Source: Kineosporia rhizophila (lineage in GTDB: Bacteria > Actinomycetota > Actinomycetes > Actinomycetales > Kineosporiaceae). From it: a DNA stretch of 64,000 nt. Each line of letters begins with the position of its first letter. The stretch's first letter is position 1. Below, piece after piece: positions 16,708-27,039 of the stretch. The notes beneath the pieces were generated by a model. That model saw nothing but the letters and a program-made list of their open reading frames with translations. It made no database searches and was not told where the DNA came from. The DNA lies in the NCBI RefSeq assembly GCF_021277265.1, contig NZ_JAJSOH010000010.1, positions 177,139 through 241,138 on the forward strand, written 5' to 3'. Made by a program: the position numbers and the translations under genes.

Positions 16708-17869
16708 GTCGACGACCACGGCGGGGGTGGTGGCCGGGGTGGTCATCGCCGACGAGTTCCTGCGCGGGCTGCGGATCGCGGTGCTCGGCGTGACCTCCGC
16801 GGTGCTGTGCGCCTGGTTCCTGCCCATCGCGCTGACCAGCCCGCAGGCCTACACCTCGGCCCCGCTGCAGTACGCCTGTCTGGCCGCGCTGGTCGTGCTG
16901 CTGTTCACGGCCATCGCGATGGTGGCCCTCGACCGGCCCTGGGGCCGGGCCCGCTGGCCGATGGTGGGGGTGGCCCTGGTGGCCACGGTGCTGGCCACCG
17001 CGTCGGTCGAGCCCGAGCAGCTGATCCTGCCTCCGCACTGGTCGTGGAAGATCTTCGGCTGGTACGCCGTGCTGCTACTGATGGACCTGCCGCTGGGCTG
17101 GTTCTTCGGCGCCCTGGGCCTGCAGCAGCTGATCACCCTGGGGCAGGTGCTCGTGGCCGGGCAGGGCAACGAGCCCACGCTGGTCGAGATGGGCGTGACC
17201 AGCCTGCTGGTGGCCTGCTGGCAGGGGGCGGTGGCGGTAGCCGCGGTGGCCCTGCAGCAGTCCGGGGCGGTGGCCCGGCACACGGCCGCCGAGGAGGCCC
17301 GGCTTCGCCTTTCCGAGCAGGTCGCCGAGCAGGTACACACCGATCGGCAGACCCGCTACGACGAGCTCGCCGCCACCACCGCTCCCCTGCTCGAGGGCAT
17401 CGCCGACGGCCGGTACGACCCGGGCGACCCCCAGGTCCAGCAGGCCTGCTCGGTCGAGGCCGCCCGGATGCGCCGGCTGTTCGCCGAGAGCGACGAGGTG
17501 GCCGACCCGCTGGAGCACGAGATCCACGCCTGCATCGACGTGGCCGAGCGCCGCGGCATCTCGGTGCAGGCCTCGATGCGCGGCGCCCTGCCCGAGGTGC
17601 CCCTGCCGGCCCGCCGGGCGCTCACCGAACCGGTGATCGCAGTACTCACCGGAGCCCGGTCGAGTGCCCGGGTGGCCGTGGTGGCCCGGGCCGACCAGGT
17701 CTCACTGAGCGTGGTGGTCGACGGGGCCGAGCAGATCCCCCAGACCCCCGCGAGCACGAGTGATGAGGAGACCGGCCGGGTCGAGGTGAGCCGGCTGGTC
17801 AGCGGCGACCGGCTGTGGCTCGACGTCACCTGGACGCCGGCCACAGCCTCGCACGACCCGGCCGCCTGA
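16700..17869 (+). CDS. Membrane protein with degenerate histidine-kinase-like C-terminus
   Basis: A 389-residue partner of the preceding kinase, overlapping it by 8 bp. It has five or six membrane segments (to about residue 195), a coiled-coil-like helix (AEEARLRLSEQVAEQVHTDRQ split near 200-220) and a C-terminal region in the position of a kinase core. That region lacks a phospho-acceptor His box, an EALxNxxxHA box and Gly-rich ATP-lid motifs. It may form heterodimers with the kinase or act as its sensor. This pair layout is seen in actinomycetes, and I know no characterised example. Confidence 0.7.
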   Translation: MPESTTTAGVVAGVVIADEFLRGLRIAVLGVTSAVLCAWFLPIALTSPQAYTSAPLQYACLAALVVLLFTAIAMVALDRPWGRARWPMVGVALVATVLATASVEPEQLILPPHWSWKIFGWYAVLLLMDLPLGWFFGALGLQQLITLGQVLVAGQGNEPTLVEMGVTSLLVACWQGAVAVAAVALQQSGAVARHTAAEEARLRLSEQVAEQVHTDRQTRYDELAATTAPLLEGIADGRYDPGDPQVQQACSVEAARMRRLFAESDEVADPLEHEIHACIDVAERRGISVQASMRGALPEVPLPARRALTEPVIAVLTGARSSARVAVVARADQVSLSVVVDGAEQIPQTPASTSDEETGRVEVSRLVSGDRLWLDVTWTPATASHDPAA

Positions 17870-17872
17870 GAC

Positions 17873-20062
<2,190 letters not shown>

Positions 20063-20134
20063 CGTCGGTCACTGCACCACGGGAACGCCGCCCCTGCCAC
20101 TCGGCAGGCTGGGCCCATCGGCGGGACAACTCAC

Positions 20135-20151
20135 AGTTAGTGCTACCTAAG
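20135..20151. promoter_or_regulatory. Weak second IdeR-like site between glgX and dps
   Basis: AGTTAGTGCTACCTAAG (minus strand CTTAGGTAGCACTAACT) shares the flanks TTAGGT and CTAAC with the IdeR consensus, but only 10 of 15 core positions. It is noted because a strong site lies 84 bp away; on its own it would not be called. Confidence 0.25.
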
Positions 20152-20218
20152 TTACGCAGGTGACAGCCACCCACCCGGTGCACAACCGTCGTTCCGGCGC
20201 TGACCTGCAGTGATGGAG

Positions 20219-20237
20219 ATAGGTTAGCCTCACCTAC
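20219..20237 (+). promoter_or_regulatory. IdeR/DtxR-type iron box upstream of dps
   Basis: ATAGGTTAGCCTCACCTAC matches the DtxR core AGGTWAGSCTWACCT at 14 of 15 positions (20221-20235). It lies just upstream of the dps TTGACA and about 70 bp before the dps start. Because it sits upstream of the -35 rather than over the -10, IdeR might activate here, as it does for iron-storage genes in mycobacteria; this last point is inference. Confidence 0.75.
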
Positions 20238-20239
20238 TT

Positions 20240-20258
20240 CTTTTGACAGATTCAAAAG
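20240..20258 (+). promoter_or_regulatory. dps promoter region with a 7-5-7 inverted repeat
   Basis: CTTTTGA and TCAAAAG form a perfect 7-bp inverted repeat around CAGAT. The left arm overlaps a TTGACA (20243-20248) that could be the -35 of dps. The A/T-rich arms are unlike the background, so a second regulator (Fur/PerR-like or a general stress factor) may bind over the promoter. No -10 is obvious 17 bp downstream. Confidence 0.45.
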
Positions 20259-20305
20259 AAGGGTTCAGGGTGGACCTCAGCAGCCGAACGTAGAGGAGCC
20301 CGATC

Positions 20306-20803
20306 ATGACCACCTTCGCGTCCCAGAACACCGGGAACACCGGTTTCCACGCCTCCGCGATCCTGGGGGCCAACCTCCAGCGCGTGCTGGTCGACCTGGT
20401 CGCCCTGCACCTGTACGGCAAGCAGGCGCACTGGAACATCGTGGGGAAGAACTTCCGCGACCTGCACCTGCAGCTCGACGAGATCGTCGACCTGGCCCGC
20501 GAGCACAGCGACACGATCGCCGAGCGGATGCGCGCCCTCGACGTGGTGCCCGACGCCGGCCCCAAGGCGGTCTGCGCCCAGACCACGCTGAGCGACTTCG
20601 GCTCCGACGAGGTCGACACCGCCGAGGCGGTGGACAAGATCACGCTGATGCTGCGCGAGACCGCGGCCACCGCGCGCGCCGTGCACGACGACGTGGACAA
20701 CGAGGACCCGACCACGGCCGACCTGCTGCACAGCATCATCCACGACCTGGAGAAGCAGGCCTGGATGGTCTCCTCGGAGAACCGCAGCCCGCGCAAGGGC
20801 TGA
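20306..20803 (+). CDS. dps: Dps ferritin-like DNA-binding/iron-storage protein
   Basis: A 165-residue dodecameric miniferritin that oxidises and stores iron using peroxide and shields DNA. The inter-subunit ferroxidase residues are all present with correct spacing: His42, His54, Asp58, Asp69 and Glu73. The N-terminal tail is short with no Lys cluster, so DNA binding is uncertain. GAGGAG at 20293-20298 marks the ATG. The upstream IdeR box ties it to iron, in line with the siderophore importer in the same window. A hairpin terminator follows. Confidence 0.95.
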   Translation: MTTFASQNTGNTGFHASAILGANLQRVLVDLVALHLYGKQAHWNIVGKNFRDLHLQLDEIVDLAREHSDTIAERMRALDVVPDAGPKAVCAQTTLSDFGSDEVDTAEAVDKITLMLRETAATARAVHDDVDNEDPTTADLLHSIIHDLEKQAWMVSSENRSPRKG

Positions 20804-20841
20804 TCCCTACGAAGTAAACAGTCCTCTACGGTTGCGGACGG

Positions 20842-20871
20842 ACCCGGTGCTCAGCAGAACCAGCACCGGGT
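20842..20871 (+). terminator. Stem-loop after dps
   Basis: ACCCGGTGCT (20842-20851) and AGCACCGGGT (20862-20871) form a perfect 10-bp stem with a 10-base loop, starting 38 bp after the dps stop and followed by TCC. Confidence 0.7.
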
Positions 20872-20947
20872 TCCGGCCACCTCCGGTCTGCCGGCTACCA
20901 GCATGGCCGGCAGGCCGGCCGGGAGGGCGTCTGACAGGCTGCGGCCC

Positions 20948-21790
20948 ATGACGGTCACCGCAGCGCCCCTTGGTATCACCGGCTCCACCGGCAATCTGGG
21001 CGGTTGCGTCGCCCGCCGCCTGGCCGAGGCGGGCGTGGCCCAGCGCCTGCTCGTGCGCGATGTCACCCGCGCCCCCGAGTTCTCCGAGGCGCGGCCGATC
21101 ACCTACGCCGACACGCCCGCCGTGCGCGAGTCGCTGGCCGGCCTGAAGACGCTGTTCATGGTCTCCGGCACCGAGTCGCCCACTCGGGTCGACGAGCACT
21201 GCGCCTTCGTGGACGCGGCCGTCGCCTCCGGGGTCGAGCACATCGTCTACGTCTCGTTCTTCGGCGCCGCGCCCGACGCCACGTTCACGCACGCCCGCGA
21301 CCACTGGCACACCGAGCAGCATCTGCGCTCCAGCGGGGTGGCCTTCACCTTCCTGCGCGACAACCTGTACGCCGACTTCCTCCCCGGGATGGCCGGCGAC
21401 GACGGGGTGATGCGGGGGCCGGCCGGCGAGGGGCGGGTGGCGGCCGTGGCCCAGGACGACATCGCCGAGGTGGCCGTCGCGGTGCTGCGCGATCCAGCCG
21501 GGCATGCCGGTCGCAGCTGGGACCTCACCGGGCCGGAGGCTCTTACGCTGGGCGAGGTCGCGGCCACGATCACCGAGGTGACCGGGCGGCCGGTGCGCTT
21601 CGAGAACGAGACCCTGGCCCAGGCCCGGGCCTCTCGGGCGGGCTACGGGGCCCCGGAGTGGCTGGTGGAGGCGTGGATCTCCACCTACACCGCCATCGCC
21701 GCCGGAGAGCTGGCCACCGTCAGCACCGCCGTCGAGGACATCACCGGTCACCCGGCCAAGAGCCTGGCCCAGCTGTTGCGCGAGGCCTGA
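20948..21790 (+). CDS. NmrA-type NAD(P)-binding oxidoreductase
   Basis: A 280-residue atypical SDR. The Rossmann motif GITGSTGNLGG sits at the N-terminus and the Y-x3-K catalytic pair is absent, as in NmrA/HSCARG/QorB-type proteins. The later part has PxxFLRDNLYADFLPGM, typical of the group, which includes quinone reductases and redox-sensing regulators. I chose the ATG at 20948 because the glycine motif begins eight residues later; the ribosome site is weak. It ends directly against the convergent small gene. Confidence 0.85.
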   Translation: MTVTAAPLGITGSTGNLGGCVARRLAEAGVAQRLLVRDVTRAPEFSEARPITYADTPAVRESLAGLKTLFMVSGTESPTRVDEHCAFVDAAVASGVEHIVYVSFFGAAPDATFTHARDHWHTEQHLRSSGVAFTFLRDNLYADFLPGMAGDDGVMRGPAGEGRVAAVAQDDIAEVAVAVLRDPAGHAGRSWDLTGPEALTLGEVAATITEVTGRPVRFENETLAQARASRAGYGAPEWLVEAWISTYTAIAAGELATVSTAVEDITGHPAKSLAQLLREA

Positions 21791-22039
21791 TCAGTCCATC
21801 AACCCGGCGTCCTGGCCCGACACCCCGTCCTTACGGTGCGGCGGGGCCTCACCGGCAGCCTGCTCATCGATCTTCTGGCCCGGGTAGCCGGCCAGCGCCT
21901 GCCGCCGGTCGGGGGCCTGGCTCACGTCGCCGCCGCGCAGCACGTCCGGTGCCGGGGCGTCGGTGGCCGCGGGCTCGGCGCCGGTTCCTTCGTTCACTCC
22001 CTGCTGCTCGACCAGCTCGGGGTTCTCCTTGTTCGCCAT
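21791..22039 (-). CDS. Small hydrophilic hypothetical protein, 82 residues
   Basis: Starts MANKENPELVEQQGVNEG and is rich in Ala, Gln, Glu, Asp and Pro, with no hydrophobic stretch and probably no stable fold. No family is recognised. The stop abuts the stop of the convergent reductase gene. It lies downstream of the antiporter gene on the same strand with a 59-bp gap. Confidence 0.6.
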   Translation of the reverse strand: MANKENPELVEQQGVNEGTGAEPAATDAPAPDVLRGGDVSQAPDRRQALAGYPGQKIDEQAAGEAPPHRKDGVSGQDAGLMD

Positions 22040-22098
22040 ACCCGCGACCCTGGCACCGGCCGGCGACGACCGCACGCCCACACGCTGGCTCCCGGCCA

Positions 22099-23361
22099 TC
22101 AGGGCTGATGCCCGGCGTACTCCGACTCGGGGATCAGGTCCTTGGTGAACGGGGCCCGCAGCGTGGGCAGCAGGTGGCGGAAGTTCAGCGCCAGGGCGAC
22201 CAGGGCGGCCAGGCCGTACACGCCGCACAGGATCACCCGGCCCTCGGTGCTGGTGACCGGGAACTGCACCAGGAACAGGGCCAGGAGCAGCCAGGCGGAC
22301 CAGCGGTGGAACCGCAGCCCCAGGATCAGCGCGATGCCGAGCATGGTCTGCGCGGCCGTCAGCAGCATCTCCTCGACCTGCCGGTCGTCGAGCGGCAGCG
22401 CCGGCTCGCCCCCACCCGCCCAGTAGGCCATCGGCAGGGAGCCCACCAGGAGCGTCCACTGGTTGACCTTCGCCGAGATCAGCGTGCCGATCGCCGCCGT
22501 CGCGTTGCCCCGCGCGGCGAACATGATCGCGATGATGAACTCCGGGGCCTCCGAGGCCAGCGGCGCCACCCACTGCACCAGCAGGAACTCGTCGATCCCG
22601 AGGTCCTCGCCGCCCTCCACCAGGCTGTGGGCGAACGGCTCGGCGGCGATCAGCACCACCGCCGCCGCGAACACGAACAGCGCCACCAGCGTCCAGCGCC
22701 GGGTGGTGGTGGGCAGTGCCCCGATCACCGCCGACGTGCCGCGCAGCTTCGGCTCCTCGACCGGGCCGCGGCTGAGCCGGTAGGCGTAGTAGCCGAACCA
22801 GATGAACAGCAGCCCGCCCATCCACACGTGGATCTGCGCGGTGAGCGGCATGATGAACGCGAAGATGCCCGCGAACAGCAGGAATCCGAGCTCCAGACGG
22901 TTGCCCGCGTCGAGCGGCAGCACGTGCCCGCGCCGGTCGTGCACCCGGCCCAGACCCCACAGGCCGACCAGCACCACCACGGGCCAGCCCAGCCCGAGCA
23001 GCAACCGGTTCGAGCCGGTCATGTTCGCCGCCGCGTACTGCACGTAGTCGGGATTACTGCCCGCCGTGTACGCGTAGTACAGGTCGACCGCGTACTCGGG
23101 CAGCACCGCGATCAGGGCCAGGATGGCGATCGCCAGGCCCCCGGAGATGTCCACCTGGGCCGCCTCGGCCGCCCAGGCCAGCACGAACGAGGCGGCGAAG
23201 ACCGCGGCCCCGAACACCAGCATCGCCACCACCGGCTCGACGTGCAGGCCCGAGAACCGCACGACCACGGCGGGCAGGGACAGCAGCACGCACAGACCGA
23301 CCGAGGTGAACAGGCGCCGGGTGGGCACCCGGGTGGTTACGTCGGAGGATGTCATGGACAC
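22099..23361 (-). CDS. Cation/Ca2+ antiporter of the CaCA superfamily
   Basis: A 420-residue membrane protein with about ten or eleven spans and two homologous alpha-repeats of the cation:Ca exchanger fold. The first is around ALIAVLPEYAVDLYYA and TGSNRLLLGLGWP, the second around VAPLASEAPEFIIAIMFA and ISAKVNQWTLLVGSLPM. Acidic residues in each (PEY and PEF) are the expected ion ligands. It probably exports Ca2+ or another divalent ion against H+ or Na+. GTG at 23361 is 9 bases after GGGAG; an ATG two codons later is possible. Confidence 0.88.
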   Translation of the reverse strand: MSMTSSDVTTRVPTRRLFTSVGLCVLLSLPAVVVRFSGLHVEPVVAMLVFGAAVFAASFVLAWAAEAAQVDISGGLAIAILALIAVLPEYAVDLYYAYTAGSNPDYVQYAAANMTGSNRLLLGLGWPVVVLVGLWGLGRVHDRRGHVLPLDAGNRLELGFLLFAGIFAFIMPLTAQIHVWMGGLLFIWFGYYAYRLSRGPVEEPKLRGTSAVIGALPTTTRRWTLVALFVFAAAVVLIAAEPFAHSLVEGGEDLGIDEFLLVQWVAPLASEAPEFIIAIMFAARGNATAAIGTLISAKVNQWTLLVGSLPMAYWAGGGEPALPLDDRQVEEMLLTAAQTMLGIALILGLRFHRWSAWLLLALFLVQFPVTSTEGRVILCGVYGLAALVALALNFRHLLPTLRAPFTKDLIPESEYAGHQP

Positions 23362-23460
23362 GCCAGGTTGCTCCCGCGCTCGCTCGGACGGACCCGGAGC
23401 GGTCGTGCCCGCTCCGCGCCCATCCTGCGGTCTTGTCCCGTTCTGCGCCTCTCGAACACC

Positions 23461-23922
23461 TCAGTCGAGGCAGAACTCGTTGCCCTCCGGGTCGGCCATC
23501 ACGATGTGCCCGAAGCCCATCGGCGGTTCCGGCTCCACCCGCTGCACCCGGCGCGCGCCCAGGCCGCTGAGCCGGTCGCACTCCTTCTCGAGCGCGGCCA
23601 TCCGTTCCTCCCCCCGCAGTTCGGGCGCCACCCGCACGTCCAGGTGCACCCGGTTCTTGACCGTCTTGCTCTCGGGCACCTGCTGGAAGAACACCCGCGG
23701 CCCCTGGCCCTGCGGGTCTTCCACGGCCGAGCGGGTGTTGCGCTGATCCGCCGGCACCCCGATGCCGGCCAGGAACTCCTGCCAGGCCTCGAGCGGGTCG
23801 GCCCCCTCGGCCGGCGCGACTCCGGGCGGGCCGGGGATGACGTAGCCGAGCACCTCGGACCAGAACCGGGAGAGCCCGGCCGGGTCGTGGGCGTCGATCG
23901 TGACCTGGAATCCGCGGCTCAT
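23461..23922 (-). CDS. VOC (glyoxalase-like) family protein
   Basis: A 153-residue protein with two beta-alpha-beta-beta-beta units of the vicinal oxygen chelate fold, ending EGNEFCLD as usual for actinobacterial members. Family members include glyoxalases, dioxygenases and antibiotic-binding proteins, and nothing in the sequence picks one. It is translationally coupled to the DinB gene (ATGA, 23919-23922). Confidence 0.9.
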   Translation of the reverse strand: MSRGFQVTIDAHDPAGLSRFWSEVLGYVIPGPPGVAPAEGADPLEAWQEFLAGIGVPADQRNTRSAVEDPQGQGPRVFFQQVPESKTVKNRVHLDVRVAPELRGEERMAALEKECDRLSGLGARRVQRVEPEPPMGFGHIVMADPEGNEFCLD

Positions 23923-24494
23923 CGCGAGGCTCCGTTCTCGGGTCGGGTGTGCACGTAGAGGTCCCGCAGAAGGCAGACCTCGGACAGATGATGGATCAGT
24001 TCCCGGTTGATGTGCAGCACCAGGTCGGCCATCGGCCGGTCGGGATAGGCGGGTTCCTTCGGGCCCACCGGAACCGCCAGATCGGCTTCACTGAGCCCCT
24101 TCAGACCGGTCAGCCAGCGGTCGAGCTGCGTTTCCAGTTGCGTCAGAGCCGTTCTGGCGTCTCCGGCGTACTCCCAGGTCTCGTAATCGGCTGCCTCGAA
24201 ACCGAAATGAGCGGCATTGCGCATCGCCAGCACCCCGACGATCACGTGCCCCAGCCGCCAGGCGATCGTGGTGAAGGGGGCGGGTTCGGGCTGCGGGAAG
24301 GCGAAGTCGATGGTGTGCGCGCCGGTCCCGAACTGCGTGGTCAGATCACTGCGGACCCGGACGTTCCAGGCGTCCGCGACCGGGGCCCAGAGGTACTCCT
24401 CGTCGGTCAGACCCTCCAGCCGGTCTCGCAATTGGGTGTTCCAGTGGTGTTCCCACTGCTCGATCAGGACTTCGTTCCAGTTCAGTGTGTCCAT
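23919..24494 (-). CDS. DinB-like metalloenzyme family protein
   Basis: A 191-residue four-helix-bundle protein of the DinB/YfiT superfamily. The expected His ligands are in helix 2 (WRLGHVIVG) and the last helix pair (HINRELIHHLSEV). Relatives include thiol-dependent transferases (mycothiol/bacillithiol S-transferases) that detoxify electrophiles, which fits its pairing with a VOC protein. It is divergent from a WYL-type regulator that starts 95 bp away and probably controls it. Confidence 0.9.
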   Translation of the reverse strand: MDTLNWNEVLIEQWEHHWNTQLRDRLEGLTDEEYLWAPVADAWNVRVRSDLTTQFGTGAHTIDFAFPQPEPAPFTTIAWRLGHVIVGVLAMRNAAHFGFEAADYETWEYAGDARTALTQLETQLDRWLTGLKGLSEADLAVPVGPKEPAYPDRPMADLVLHINRELIHHLSEVCLLRDLYVHTRPENGASR

Positions 24495-24589
24495 GAGAGG
24501 CAGCCTGCCAGGCTATGCGGACAGGGTCGGTCCGCAATGGATGCGAGAGTGGGGGTGAAGTCGGCCGACCAGAAGGGCTAGGTGCATCG

Positions 24590-25705
24590 ATGCCGAACGA
24601 CCGGCCGCACTCGGGCGCAGCGTCCAGTAGGGCACCGATTGAGGACGTCGGTAGCGCCTCGGGCGCCCACGTCGGCCAGGGTGGTGGTCAGGATCTGCGG
24701 ACGACCGAGCGGGTGCTGACGCTGCTCGGCCTGCTGCAGCAACGTCAGGTGTGGACGGGCCCCGAGTTGGCCGAGCGCCTGGCGGTGACGTCGCGCACGG
24801 TGCGGCGCGACGTGGACCGGCTGAGGGCCCTGGGCTATCCGGTGCAGGCCGGCCCGGGGGCCGGTGGCGGCTACCGGCTGGGGCCCGGTCAGGAACTGCC
24901 GCCGCTCCTGCTCGACGACGAAGAGGCGATCGCCACGGCGGTGGCCCTGCTGGCCGGGGCCGGCTGGATAGGCGGGCCGTCGTCCACCGCGCAGGCCAAT
25001 CCGGACGCGACCGACGCCACCCTGCGCGCCCTGAGCAAGCTCGACCAGGTGCTGCCCGCCCGGCTGCGCCAGGAGGTGCGCGCCCTTTCCGAGGCGGTCG
25101 AGTCGTTCGGCGGCGGCCGGACCCCGCTCGATCCGGAGGCGCTGCTGACCCTGGCCCGGGCCTGCCGCGACCAGGTCGAGGCCGGATTCGGCTACCGCAC
25201 CGGCGCTCCCGAGCCGGTGTCGCAGCAGCGGCGGGTGGAGCCGTACCGCCTGGTGGCCTCCGACCGGCGCTGGTACCTGTTCGCCTTCGACCTCGACCGC
25301 GACGACTGGCGCACCTTCCGGCTCGACCGCATGTCCGAGGTGCACGCCCGCACCTGGCGTTTCACCCCGCGCCCGGCACCCGATGCCGCGCGCTACGTCC
25401 AGGAGGCAGTGACCACAAGGGTCTACCCCCAACAGGCGAGGTTCCGAGTGCACTCCCCCGCCACCGTCGTCCGCAATCAGATCCCGCCCTCCACCGCCGC
25501 GGTGGTGGAGATGGACGCATCCAGCTGCGAGGTGTCCAGCGGCGCAGCCCATCTCGACACCGTGCTGGCGCACGTGCTGCTGCTCGGCCACGCCTTCGAG
25601 GTCCTGGAGCCGCCCGGTCTGGCCGACCGGGCCCGCGAACTCGGGCACCGGCTGCTCGGCGCCGCCGGCCCGGAACCGCGAAAGGCCGGTCCAGCCCCCG
25701 GATAG
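24590..25705 (+). CDS. WYL-domain transcriptional regulator with DeoR/HTH_11 N-terminus
   Basis: A 371-residue regulator. After a 35-residue disordered start, a winged helix (LLQQRQVWTGPELAERLAVTS; then RTVRRDVDRLRALGYPV) occupies residues about 38-100. The WYL domain follows (VEPYRLVASDRRWYLFAFDLDRDDWRTFRLDRM, broken into strands) with a WCX C-terminus. WYL proteins sense small ligands or nucleic acid and often act on their divergent neighbour. Here that neighbour is the DinB-VOC operon. Confidence 0.92.
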   Translation: MPNDRPHSGAASSRAPIEDVGSASGAHVGQGGGQDLRTTERVLTLLGLLQQRQVWTGPELAERLAVTSRTVRRDVDRLRALGYPVQAGPGAGGGYRLGPGQELPPLLLDDEEAIATAVALLAGAGWIGGPSSTAQANPDATDATLRALSKLDQVLPARLRQEVRALSEAVESFGGGRTPLDPEALLTLARACRDQVEAGFGYRTGAPEPVSQQRRVEPYRLVASDRRWYLFAFDLDRDDWRTFRLDRMSEVHARTWRFTPRPAPDAARYVQEAVTTRVYPQQARFRVHSPATVVRNQIPPSTAAVVEMDASSCEVSSGAAHLDTVLAHVLLLGHAFEVLEPPGLADRARELGHRLLGAAGPEPRKAGPAPG

Positions 25706-25722
25706 AGGGCGGGACCGGCCTT
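25682..25722. terminator. Bidirectional stem-loop between convergent WYL and pectate lyase genes
   Basis: AAGGCCGGTCC (25682-25692) and GGACCGGCCTT (25712-25722) pair perfectly over 11 bp. The loop holds the WYL stop codon and a smaller CCC/GGG stem. It lies 13 bp beyond the stop of the pectate lyase on the other strand, so it can serve both genes. Confidence 0.75.
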
Positions 25723-25735
25723 GACGCCGGAAGAC

Positions 25736-26602
25736 CTACTTGTAGGTGATGTCCGAGGACGAGTACTTGCAGTACGTACCGTCGGCCCCGGAGCCGGTCT
25801 TCTTCGGCTCCTTGCCACTGCTGTTGCCGGTGAACTTGTCGCAGATCGAGATCTTCTTGTTCTTGTCGTACAGGCGCACGTTCTTGAACGTGGCCGTGTC
25901 CTTGTAGTTGGTGTTGATCCCGACCAGCGACTTGCCGGGCTCCACCACCAGGATGTTGTCCAGCTCGACCGAGCGCTGGTACTGGGTCGAGCAGTTGCCG
26001 CAGGAGCGGTACAGCTTGCCGAAGTCCTGGACCACGAAGTCCTTGATCACCAGCTTGCCGGTGCCGTTGTGCTGGAAGACCTTGTCGCTGGCCTTCTTCG
26101 CGCCACCACCGGTGATGGTCATGACCTGACCGGACTTCTTGCCCTTCTGGGTGGCGGCGTCCTCGCCCACGTCCTCCCACCACACGTTGGACAGCGTGCA
26201 GGTGCCCTCGCAGTGGATGCCGTCGCCGGCCTTGGCACCGATGATGACGTTCTTCACCGTGCCGCCGTCGGCCACCTTGAACAGCGGGTCCTGGCTCTCG
26301 CCCTGGTCGCCGCCCCAGCCCTGGAACCGCTTGCCCTTACCGTCGAAAGTGCCACTGACGGGCTGCGTCTTGGTCAGGTTGGTGGTGCCGGTGGGCGTCG
26401 GCCAGGTCGTGCTCAGCGCCTTCGGCGTCGCGGCCGCGGCCGCGCTCTTCACCGTGGCCGACGAGGACGAGGACGTCGAGTTGGCGGCAGTGGCGACCGA
26501 ACCGGCCACCGCGGCCAGCGCGACACCGGCGATCAGACCGCTCCAGAGGCGGCGACGGCCGGTGAACGTACGCTTCAGACCACCGCGCGTGGGGCTTTTC
26601 AT
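25736..26602 (-). CDS. Secreted pectate lyase, polysaccharide lyase family 3
   Basis: A 288-residue exported enzyme. A basic N-terminus, a hydrophobic core and an AxA-type site give a Sec signal of about 40 residues, then a Ser/Ala linker. The catalytic beta-helix carries the PL3 hallmarks: KNVIIGAKAGDGIHCEG, then NVWWEDVGEDAAT with the Ca-binding acidic pair, and a QHNGTG repeat. PL3 enzymes cleave de-esterified pectin by beta-elimination, often without need for other pectinases. The gene has an unusually long, structured upstream region (see 26603-27282). Confidence 0.9.
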   Translation of the reverse strand: MKSPTRGGLKRTFTGRRRLWSGLIAGVALAAVAGSVATAANSTSSSSSATVKSAAAAATPKALSTTWPTPTGTTNLTKTQPVSGTFDGKGKRFQGWGGDQGESQDPLFKVADGGTVKNVIIGAKAGDGIHCEGTCTLSNVWWEDVGEDAATQKGKKSGQVMTITGGGAKKASDKVFQHNGTGKLVIKDFVVQDFGKLYRSCGNCSTQYQRSVELDNILVVEPGKSLVGINTNYKDTATFKNVRLYDKNKKISICDKFTGNSSGKEPKKTGSGADGTYCKYSSSDITYK

Positions 26603-26687
26603 GCGGTTACCTTTCCGGGCAGAGGACCGCGAGGGCCCGAGGCCGTCAAGTGACCTCGGGAGTCCTCACGGAGGATTCGCCGCGCGG

Positions 26688-26800
26688 GGCCGGTGAGCCG
26701 GCCGGGTCCGCCCTGAACGGTCCCGACCGGCGTCGCTCGGCGGGCCTGCCCTGAACAGGCCCGAGCGGTTTCCCGGCCCGCCCTGAACGGGCTGGGAGAC
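26688..26800 (-). ncRNA. Candidate structured RNA: three hairpins with an invariant CCCTGAA heptaloop
   Basis: Three inverted repeats each close the same 7-base loop, CCCTGAA on the plus strand (TTCAGGG on the minus strand): 26711-26717, 26749-26755 and 26781-26787. Stem arms differ but stay complementary: GGGTCCG/CGGTCCC (one T-T mismatch), GGGCCTG/CAGGCCC, and GGCCCG/CGGGCT with outer pairs extending the third stem to about 12 bp. The first can extend to 14 bp with two mismatches, or its base can pair instead as GGCCGG-TGAG-CCGGCC (26688-26703), which excludes the longer form. Strand assignment is by position, in the leader of the lyase gene. Confidence 0.5.
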
Positions 26801-27039
26801 CATCGGGCACCACCGGCGCCCCGCGCTTCTGACGCCCCCTAAGTCCGTCGCCGGGCCCGAAAGGTTGCCCCCGCAGCGAAAACTTTTTTCGCTCGGGCCT
26901 CACCGGGCCACCGACCTGCACTCATGACTCACCGTTGATCCACGACGACGCCCGGATCAAGAAGACAAGGCCGATGTCCGCTTCGTACCAATGGGAATCC
27001 GCCGCCGGAGCGGGCTAACTGGAGGAACGGGTGACGTGA

